Below are positions 1-5,104 of a DNA stretch of 5,104 nt, in pieces. Source of the DNA: Desulfobacterales bacterium (GTDB taxonomy: Bacteria; Desulfobacterota; Desulfobacteria; Desulfobacterales; JAHIVH01); the NCBI GenBank assembly GCA_020056645.1, contig JAGVHJ010000532.1:1-5104 (forward strand), written 5' to 3'. Position numbers and translations under genes: made by a program. The number at the start of each line of letters is the position of its first letter. Within the stretch, counting starts at the first letter, position 1. The notes beneath the pieces are model-generated. The model was not told the origin of the DNA. It saw only the letters and a list, made by a program, of their open reading frames with translations, and ran no database searches.

Positions 1-54
1 AAAAAATTTTGATCCTCGAAATACGCCATGTATTCCTGCGGTCAAATTTTTTTT
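1..54. repeat. Imperfect A/T-armed inverted repeat (hairpin), possible bidirectional terminator or dispersed palindromic element
   Basis: The left edge folds into one long imperfect hairpin. A1-A6 pair with the T-run at 47-52, TTTG (8-11) plus A12 pair with TCAAA (42-46) with small bulges, CC (14-15) pairs with GG (40-41), and an inner stem AATAC (20-24) / GTATT (30-34) closes the loop GCCAT. An A-run on one side and an eight-T run (47-54) on the other let it serve as an intrinsic terminator in either direction, for example for a gene left of the window. The bulges and the information-rich core also fit a member of a dispersed intergenic repeat family. The element may extend past base 1. The following bases 55-129 show no gene, only two short palindromes at 64-75 and 99-110. 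Confidence 0.5.
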
Positions 55-129
55 CCGCCTTGGATTTGAACAAATTTCCTAAAAACTTGAAGATCGAGTA
101 TCAAATGATAAGAGGTGTGCGGCCCAGAC

Positions 130-168
130 AAAAATTCCAGGAAGGGGTGCTCACCCCTTCCTGGAATT
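130..168 (-). terminator. Rho-independent terminator of the coiled-coil/barrel operon
   Basis: Bases 133-149 and 152-168 are a perfect 17-bp inverted repeat with a G/C-rich upper stem (AAGGGGTG / CACCCCTT) around a two-base centre. Read on the minus strand, the hairpin is followed at once by five U residues (complement of A130-A134), the classic intrinsic terminator layout. It lies about 24 bases past the stop codon of the upstream minus-strand gene. On the plus strand the bases after the stem are GAAGTAAAATAG with no T-run, so the signal is one-directional. Confidence 0.9.
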
Positions 169-191
169 GAAGTAAAATAGGGTGGAACGAG

Positions 192-2324
192 TTAGAACTT
201 TTTGAAATCGGTGACCAGATCAAGGGCCAAAAGCACCTGACCATCCTTGTATTTCAGATCGTCGTCCAGGGCGTTGAAATAGAACCACTTGTATTTTGTT
301 GAAAACGCCATAAAGGAGTTGAGCTTGAACGAAAGGGCGTTCGTTACCTCGGCCCGGACCTGATGTTCGCTGAAATTGGAATAAAAGGTATCCAAGTCAA
401 AGGTATAGCTCATATATTTCAAAAAATCATATTTGGCGCCGATGATGGTTTCAATACCGCCAAAGAGATCCTCTTCCGGATCCTGGGCCTGCTTCTCAAA
501 ACCGATACCCACTTTACCCGTGATATTCTTGGTCTCAAAAAGGGCTCCGAAGGTCTCCCTGATAAGAAGCGGCTTAAAATCATCCACCACCTTGACGACC
601 GTATCCACCTGGGACTTGTGATAGGGCTTCAGGATAGGATAGAGATTGTAAGTGTAAAAGAGGGTTCCCCTCAACAAATTCTGAGAATAGGCCTCATCCT
701 GACGGATAAAGTAAACGTAGGGCGTAAGCACCACTTTATGCTTCTGGTTATAGATCGTAACATCGATTTTATCTTCCAGGCCCCACTTCTCGTAGGTTGC
801 GCCAGGCTTGCCCGGAGGCGTTTTGAGGCCCGCATCTTTGGAAACTTCGGAGTGATCGTAGAAGTTGGAGAGAGAGACATCCACCATCATCCGGTAGCGG
901 TTATCCAGATACCCATAGTCGCCATATCCGAGGACCTGGTCTCCTTTCAGATCATCCTTGATCTCGTCTAAAAGCGTTCTCCAGGAATTGGTGTATTTCA
1001 TATTCCTGCCCAGCCGCCGGGTCAGATGATCATAGACCGACTGGGGAGAACATATCCGGTAATCCTTTTTGTCCATGATGGTATTTTTTTGAACCCTTCC
1101 GCCCTCGGCTCCGGAGATGACCAGATTTTCCTTTAGACCGATTACTTTTTTCAGTTCGCTGCCGGTGATCTTATAGGTAAAGATAGGGAATTCATTATCC
1201 ACCATCTTGATGATATCGGAATATTTGATTTTTCCCGACATCTTTCCGGCGGTGATGGAGTTCTTATCCACGATGGCCACCTCGGCCCGGAACTTATGAC
1301 GAAGCAGGGCCGCGACACGGGCGTCATCCACCGACATTTCGGTCAATGCCTCGTTGACGATATCATTTTCACCCTCCTTGGCGAAGCGTTTCTTCCAGAT
1401 GGAGAGCCTGTTCACAAACAGACGATAATTTCTTTCATAGGTGGATTGAGGTTCCGCTCCATTAAATTTCAATGTATCGACGGAGAGTACATTACCCGCC
1501 GAAAGGTTCAGACTATAGAATCCATTGGGATTGATGAGGGTGACAAGGCTTCTTCCTTCGCCGATATCGACCCGCTCCGCCTTTGCCGCAAAAAGCTCGC
1601 CTGTTGAATCACCGCCGCTGATGCAAAGAGCGATTCCCTTGAACTCTTCCATAATAGCGAAATTATCCTCATAGGAGCGCCCCGAGAACAACACTGTGTA
1701 ATCAGCCTCTTCTGATTGGAGCTCTTCAAGCCCTTTTTTCAAGGCCTCCTTGTAATCCTTGAGGGTCACGGCAAGAAGCTGCTTCTCGGCGATGTCAAAA
1801 AAACCCTTTTCCGATGAGATGGCGATAAATGCGAACTTTTTCCCTTTGATGGTTTGCCGGAAATGGGGAAGAAATACGGGAACCTCATCCTTTTCGATAT
1901 TGGCCGAAAGGAGCCGCGTCTTTTTCTTCTTGCTCAGAAACTCGAGGTTGCTGACACCGATGTTCAGGTCCCTGGATGACACGAGGGTCGCCGCGCAATT
2001 GAAATATTCCAGAAAATCCATCGTGATAGAACCATAGGAAAAACGGGAGAGGATTCCGGGATAGAAGGCGTTGCCCAGATCGACAAAGAGATCCGCAGGC
2101 CTATTTTTCTGTTCATTGAGCATGGATTGGGCCAGGATCAACATGGGATCTTCCATTTCCTGGTTCTCTGTTTCCACGGTGAATCGGCCGTTCAGATTGG
2201 ATGTGAGAAGAAAACGGATGGTTGGCTCCTCCGCCTGCCCCGGAAGGGGAGTCATGGCCCAAAGAAGCGTGGCGGCCAGTAATACAAACGCGGTTGTTTT
2301 AAGAATCGATACAGATGTTTTCAT
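192..2324 (-). CDS. Exported 5'-nucleotidase/UshA-fold protein with degenerate active site, fused to a C-terminal outer-membrane-type beta barrel
   Basis: This 710-residue protein starts with a Sec signal peptide (hydrophobic core about 9-23, likely cleavage after GQA at 31). Residues about 36-290 follow the calcineurin-like metallophosphatase half of UshA-type nucleotidases, and about 320-475 follow the 5'-nucleotidase C-terminal domain (AEVAIVDKNS, then GKIKYSDIIKMVDNEFPIF and TGSELKKVI). The family's metal motifs are all altered: the DxH motif reads N43-L-N45, the GD motif reads G84-N85, GNHEFD reads SSRDLN (116-121), the later His is G215, and GGHSH/Q reads GGDST (237-241). Catalysis of the usual kind is therefore unlikely. 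Residues about 476-710 are rich in alternating aromatic/hydrophobic strands and end in Phe, as outer-membrane barrels do; the register of the last strand (697-707) suggests F707 as the closing aromatic, with KKF trailing. UshA itself ends after the C domain at about 550 residues, so the barrel is an extra module. The ATG is preceded by a good ribosome site. It is the second gene of an operon with the coiled-coil gene. The domain calls are by motif; the barrel call is inferred from pattern only. Confidence 0.85.
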   Translation of the reverse strand: MKTSVSILKTTAFVLLAATLLWAMTPLPGQAEEPTIRFLLTSNLNGRFTVETENQEMEDPMLILAQSMLNEQKNRPADLFVDLGNAFYPGILSRFSYGSITMDFLEYFNCAATLVSSRDLNIGVSNLEFLSKKKKTRLLSANIEKDEVPVFLPHFRQTIKGKKFAFIAISSEKGFFDIAEKQLLAVTLKDYKEALKKGLEELQSEEADYTVLFSGRSYEDNFAIMEEFKGIALCISGGDSTGELFAAKAERVDIGEGRSLVTLINPNGFYSLNLSAGNVLSVDTLKFNGAEPQSTYERNYRLFVNRLSIWKKRFAKEGENDIVNEALTEMSVDDARVAALLRHKFRAEVAIVDKNSITAGKMSGKIKYSDIIKMVDNEFPIFTYKITGSELKKVIGLKENLVISGAEGGRVQKNTIMDKKDYRICSPQSVYDHLTRRLGRNMKYTNSWRTLLDEIKDDLKGDQVLGYGDYGYLDNRYRMMVDVSLSNFYDHSEVSKDAGLKTPPGKPGATYEKWGLEDKIDVTIYNQKHKVVLTPYVYFIRQDEAYSQNLLRGTLFYTYNLYPILKPYHKSQVDTVVKVVDDFKPLLIRETFGALFETKNITGKVGIGFEKQAQDPEEDLFGGIETIIGAKYDFLKYMSYTFDLDTFYSNFSEHQVRAEVTNALSFKLNSFMAFSTKYKWFYFNALDDDLKYKDGQVLLALDLVTDFKKF

Positions 2325-2326
2325 AT

Positions 2327-2333
2327 GATCACC
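2327..2333 (-). promoter_or_regulatory. Ribosome binding site fixing the start of the nucleotidase-fold/barrel gene
   Basis: On the minus strand the bases GGTGATC, ending two bases before the ATG at 2324, match the 3' part of the anti-Shine-Dalgarno complement (AGGAGGTGATC). The site lies inside the 20-bp gap after the stop of the coiled-coil gene, which supports this start and coupled translation of the two genes. Confidence 0.6.
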
Positions 2334-2344
2334 AATGACTTCCC

Positions 2345-3412
2345 TTAGTTCCCTGTGGTTTTCTGTTGAACCGGCGCCTGATCAGACTCGGAGGATTTCT
2401 GCTTCGTTTCCTCGGCACTCCTCTGCTGGTCGGCCTTTTGCATGTCGGCGATTTTCTGGTTCAATACCTTGATCGCCGCCTCTTTTTCTTCGATGATCTT
2501 CTGCTGATTTGTGTTTGAATTCGTCAGATCCTGAAAATTCTTTTCTCCTTTTTTAACGATTTCCGCCTGCTGTTTCAGGGATTTTTCAAGCTCTGCGATC
2601 CGGCCCTTATTCGACGTGTTTTCAGCGGTGATTGAGGCAAGCGCCGTATCCTTTTTCGCCGCATCCTGTTTAGAGAGAGCCATCTGTTTTTCAAGGTTCG
2701 CCACCTTCACCTCATATCCGGCTTTTATCTTCTCTTTATCCGCTTTGAGAGCCACCACCTGTCTTTCAAGCTCAGCCACTTTTGCATCATAGGTGGTTTT
2801 CAACTTCTCCTTTTCGGTTTTCAACAGGGCGACCTGTTTCTCAAAATCGACGATCTTTGCGTTATGGGAGGCTATCAGCTTCTCTTTTTCCGCCTTTGAC
2901 TGGGCCAGCTGTTTTTCAAGACCGGTGATTTTCGCTTCATATGCGCTCTTCATGGCCTCTTTTTCCGCGGCATAGGCCACCTTCTGTTTTTCCATCTGGC
3001 CATTGAGCCGGGCCACTTCGGCAGCCATCCTCCTTTCGAGTTCCGCATTCTGTGAGGTCAATCCATTTATTTTAGCGGTGCTTTCCGTCTCAAGGGTGAT
3101 GAAACGGCCATTCAGTGCGTCGTATTCCGCCTTCATCTGGGCCATATCCTGAGTGTATTTGGAATTCAGGGCTTCCAGATCGGCCTTGAGGCCCGTGACA
3201 GTTTCGTTGAGTTGATTCACCTGTTCGTTATATTGGGTGTTCTCGGTTTTCAGCACCTCATTTTCACGCTGGGCAAGATCCAGATTCTTCTTCATCATGC
3301 GGTTTTCCGCCCGGAACTGCTCCTCGACCTTGTTACCGGCGTGCAAAGGGGCTGTCACTGTGAATAGTAGTCCCAAAAACAATAAAACATTCAATAATAT
3401 CCGTCTTTTCAT
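2345..3412 (-). CDS. Exported long coiled-coil protein with 25-residue tandem repeats
   Basis: I do not recognise a named family. The 355-residue product has a signal peptide (MKRR, hydrophobic core about 5-21, likely cleavage after PLHA at 25; no lipobox Cys), so it is periplasmic, or anchored in the inner membrane if the peptide is not cut. From residue 26 to 346 it contains no proline, and the whole protein has no cysteine or tryptophan; it is rich in Lys, Glu, Gln, Ala and spaced Leu/Val/Ile, the signature of one long helical coiled coil. Residues 158-257 are four tandem 25-residue repeats. The last 30 residues or so are polar and probably disordered. The start is the only usable one: an in-frame stop lies 11 codons upstream and the next Met would remove the signal peptide. 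The ribosome site (AGGA two bases before ATG) is poor. It precedes the barrel gene by 20 bp and is probably its co-expressed partner. Generic matches to SMC- or tropomyosin-like proteins would reflect composition, not descent. Confidence 0.85.
   Translation of the reverse strand: MKRRILLNVLLFLGLLFTVTAPLHAGNKVEEQFRAENRMMKKNLDLAQRENEVLKTENTQYNEQVNQLNETVTGLKADLEALNSKYTQDMAQMKAEYDALNGRFITLETESTAKINGLTSQNAELERRMAAEVARLNGQMEKQKVAYAAEKEAMKSAYEAKITGLEKQLAQSKAEKEKLIASHNAKIVDFEKQVALLKTEKEKLKTTYDAKVAELERQVVALKADKEKIKAGYEVKVANLEKQMALSKQDAAKKDTALASITAENTSNKGRIAELEKSLKQQAEIVKKGEKNFQDLTNSNTNQQKIIEEKEAAIKVLNQKIADMQKADQQRSAEETKQKSSESDQAPVQQKTTGN
2642..2941 (-). repeat. Four tandem 75-bp (25-residue) repeats inside the coiled-coil gene
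   Basis: The repeats start at residues 158 (YEAKITGLEKQ), 183 (HNAKIVDFEKQ), 208 (YDAKVAELERQ) and 233 (YEVKVANLEKQ). The shared pattern is aromatic/His-x-x-K-I/V-x-x-L/F-E-K/R-Q-hydrophobic, then K-x-E/D-K-E-K-L/I in the first three. The fourth decays in its second half (SKQDAAKKD). Similarity is visible in the DNA as well as the protein, for example recurring ctgtttctcaa- and cttctctttt-like blocks, so the array probably grew by duplication. A 25-residue period equals three heptads plus a four-residue stutter. Confidence 0.8.
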
Positions 3413-3461
3413 TTTCCTATCTTTTCTCTTTATAATGGTTGATCAAAAAAATGCCCCTATT

Positions 3462-3510
3462 GGTATATCAGGAGTTGAAGAGTTTCAAGATTTTTTTTCG
3501 AGGTTTTTTT
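3462..3510 (-). promoter_or_regulatory. Candidate sigma-70 promoter with UP-like A-tracts, upstream of the coiled-coil gene
   Basis: On the minus strand, A-runs of 7 (3510-3504) and 8 (3498-3491) sit just upstream of TTGAAA (3488-3483, five of six to the -35 consensus). After 15 bases comes TATACC (3467-3462), preceded by TG one base away, an extended -10 arrangement. This would start transcription near 3455, giving a leader of about 40 bases. The A-tracts fall where an RNA polymerase alpha-subunit UP element would lie. The -10 match is only moderate and the spacer is short, so this is a candidate. The rest of the 3413-3571 gap shows no gene, and no clear terminator for the radical SAM gene, so read-through is possible. 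Confidence 0.35.
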
Positions 3511-3571
3511 GGCGGTAACTATTCAGCAGCGATTCATCAAGAAGCAAAAGAGGCCGGCCACACCAAAAGAA

Positions 3572-5104
3572 TCAACCGTCAAAAAAAGCCCGCCGGAAAA
3601 AAGAGCCACTCAGGGGCGCCATGCCGCTTTGATCTGGCGAGAGAGCCTTTTCAAGAAAGGATTCCATGAAGCGCCCATGCTCGACCTCCAGCCGGTCAAG
3701 GGAGAATGCGGGCCGGCATATCAAACCGACACACTCGCCGGAGAGCCGTTTCCGAGATTTCTTTTCCGGCCCTATCTTTTTCCTTGCCAGACGCTGGAAA
3801 ATATCCTGGCCGAATTTTAGGAAATAGAGAAAGGTATGGTGGGTCGAGATGGCCCCCCGCCACGGGTAGTGGTCCAGATAGTAGTGGCGGGATAGCCGGG
3901 CGATTTCGTCCTCCAGCCTTCCATCGCTTGTGGAAGGCCGTTCCGATACTTCCTGAAAGAGGGGAAAGAGGTGAAAGTCGTCTCCCCGGCAGTAGTAGAC
4001 CCGCCGCAATCCATACGCTTGGGGATCATTGAATATCTTGGCTCCCGAGGTCAAACCGAAGCGGCCCAGGATAAAAAGATCGACGGCGTGACGCGCTTCA
4101 TCGATCAGCCGGATGGTCTCCATTGACTCCGCCTCCGTTTCTCCGGGATGGTGGCTGAAGGTCATCCAGGCGGTGGCGATGCCTGCCTGGTGAAAGAGGG
4201 CGTTGCCCCTTCGAATCGTATCGACCGTGATGCCCTTCTCCATTTTTCCGAGCATTGAGTCCGCCCCGCTCTCAACCCCGAAGGCCACCGCCCTCAACCC
4301 CGCCTGGTAGAGGAGGGCGAGCCGTTTGGCCGTGTAATGGGCCTCCATTCGAAAATCGGCGGACCATCGGATATCCGCCTTCCCATCCACCAAGGCCTGG
4401 GCCAATTTTTCCACAAACCGGGGCCCCATGGCGTCCACCGATAGATAGAAATTCTTTACCCGATAGCGATGTGAAAGGTCGATCAAGTGACGGGCCGCCT
4501 CTTCCGCGTCCATTTCCCGGTATCCATGACACCCGGTTCGGTTCAGGCCGTAATCGCAAAAAGCGCACCGGTTCCAGTAGCAGCCCCGGGTGGGAGAGAA
4601 GAGAAGCACCGGCTCCGGCGCGAGATAGCTTCCGAGATCGAGATCCGAATAGTCGGGCGGCGGAAGGACCGAAAGATCCGTGATGGTCAAGGGACCCTGA
4701 CGGATCTTTTTTGAAACCGGGTCCAACATCACCAGGTTGGGAACGTGGCCGAGGCGGCGGAACCGTTCCTCCGGGTCCGCCGGATTCCATCCCTCTTCCT
4801 GGAAAACATCGACCAAGGAGGAGAGACACGCTTCACCTTCAAAGATACAAGCCCCGTCGGCCACGGTAAGGACATATCGTTTGGCATCCTCTTCGGCATG
4901 GGAGAATATCTGCTGAATTGCGCTTCCACCAAAGAGGATAAAGAGGGAGGGAATTTTTTCCCGCAGACGCATGGCCAGATAGAAAGCCTCTGGAATCTGG
5001 CTGATAAAGGTCACGGAGATGCCAGCCGCATCGCCGGGCCGGATGCCGCTTTTTGCAATGAAATCCTCGTAAAACTTCCTGAGGGGGCTTTTTTTCTCTA
5101 TAAA
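3572..5104 (-). CDS. B12-binding-domain radical SAM protein, N-terminus cut by the window edge
   Basis: The frame is open to base 5104, giving 510 visible residues without the start; the GTG at 5014 is an internal Val in a conserved strand (AAGISVTFISQIPEAF), not a start. Visible residues about 20-100 look like the last part of a cobalamin-binding Rossmann fold (GISV...SQIPEAFYLAMRLRE...FILFGGS). The radical SAM core begins about residue 165: the cluster motif is RGCYWNRCAFC with Cys at 175, 180 and 183 (codons at 4580-4582, 4565-4567, 4556-4558), spaced CX4CX2C. Later comes FGVESGAD with MEKGIT (about 275-292), the usual SAM-side G-x-E segment, then HPGETEAES, common in B12-type members. The substrate is unknown; relatives do methylations and other radical steps in lipid, cofactor, antibiotic and peptide pathways. 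The tail after about 435 is basic and not recognisable, with a CX4C pair (458, 463). No B12-binding DxHxxG motif is visible, but it would lie upstream. Confidence 0.9.
   Translation of the reverse strand, partial: FIEKKSPLRKFYEDFIAKSGIRPGDAAGISVTFISQIPEAFYLAMRLREKIPSLFILFGGSAIQQIFSHAEEDAKRYVLTVADGACIFEGEACLSSLVDVFQEEGWNPADPEERFRRLGHVPNLVMLDPVSKKIRQGPLTITDLSVLPPPDYSDLDLGSYLAPEPVLLFSPTRGCYWNRCAFCDYGLNRTGCHGYREMDAEEAARHLIDLSHRYRVKNFYLSVDAMGPRFVEKLAQALVDGKADIRWSADFRMEAHYTAKRLALLYQAGLRAVAFGVESGADSMLGKMEKGITVDTIRRGNALFHQAGIATAWMTFSHHPGETEAESMETIRLIDEARHAVDLFILGRFGLTSGAKIFNDPQAYGLRRVYYCRGDDFHLFPLFQEVSERPSTSDGRLEDEIARLSRHYYLDHYPWRGAISTHHTFLYFLKFGQDIFQRLARKKIGPEKKSRKRLSGECVGLICRPAFSLDRLEVEHGRFMESFLEKALSPDQSGMAPLSGSFFRRAFFDG

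Noticed and set aside
64..110. Small palindromes ATTTGAACAAAT (64-75) and TATCAAATGATA (99-110) as operators
   Set aside because: Five-base arms in A/T-rich DNA are expected by chance, the two do not share a sequence, and no promoter or gene start is seen beside them.
363..971. Plus-strand open frame of 202 codons opposite the barrel region
   Set aside because: It is antisense to a well-supported domain structure, has no ribosome site or recognisable motif, and its sequence is what the complement of the real gene would give.
192..2324. Active UshA-type 5'-nucleotidase (ushA)
   Set aside because: The fold is recognisable but the metal ligands and catalytic His/Asp are all replaced and a barrel is added, so the symbol and activity should not be transferred.
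3431..3436. Perfect TATAAT on the plus strand in the gap before the coiled-coil gene
   Set aside because: The hexamer 17 bases upstream (TTCATT) is a poor -35 box and no plus-strand gene follows; in an A/T-rich gap this is likely chance. On the minus strand the same site (CATTATAAA) also lacks a -35 box.
3552..3559. GGCCGGCC palindrome just after the radical SAM stop, as a terminator stem
   Set aside because: The palindrome has no loop, the arms do not extend, and no U-run follows on the minus strand.
3521..3820. Small plus-strand frames at 3439-3669 and 3509-3820 as short genes
   Set aside because: They run into the antisense of the radical SAM 3' end, have no ribosome site, and show no signal peptide, motif or composition of a real small protein.
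4255..4829. Long open frames on both strands over the radical SAM gene (plus 4255-4683, minus 4272-4829)
   Set aside because: They arise from high G+C with few stops; products are Pro/Gly/Arg-rich and low in complexity, while the overlapping frame has the clear radical SAM motifs.

Overview
The window is a stretch of bacterial chromosome with three genes, all read on the minus strand. In transcription order they are a B12-type radical SAM enzyme whose start lies beyond the right edge, an exported coiled-coil protein, and an exported two-part protein: a 5'-nucleotidase fold joined to a predicted outer-membrane beta barrel. Two Sec-type signal peptides and a C-terminal barrel mean a Gram-negative cell. 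Gene content and style suggest a deltaproteobacterium (Desulfobacterota or a relative), but that is inference; there is no phylogenetic marker here.

Layout from left to right. Bases 1-54 hold an imperfect A/T-armed hairpin that looks like a bidirectional terminator or a dispersed palindromic element. Bases 55-129 hold no gene. Bases 130-168 are a strong intrinsic terminator (17-bp perfect stem plus U-run) for the minus-strand genes. Bases 192-2324 encode the nucleotidase-fold/barrel protein. After a 20-bp gap, 2345-3412 encode the coiled-coil protein, which carries four tandem 25-residue repeats. Bases 3413-3571 are a non-coding gap with a plausible promoter (A-tract UP-like element, TTGAAA, extended TGATATACC). 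Bases 3572-5104 encode the partial radical SAM protein.

The coiled-coil and barrel genes look like a two-gene operon with its own promoter and terminator, and their products should meet in the periplasm or envelope. The main point of interest is that the 5'-nucleotidase-like domain has lost every recognisable metal ligand and the catalytic His/Asp, so it is probably a pseudoenzyme presented on an outer-membrane barrel and co-expressed with a long, proline-free helical partner. A structural, ligand-binding or scaffold role fits better than nucleotide hydrolysis. The radical SAM gene is richer in G+C, is separated by 159 bp, and need not be functionally linked.
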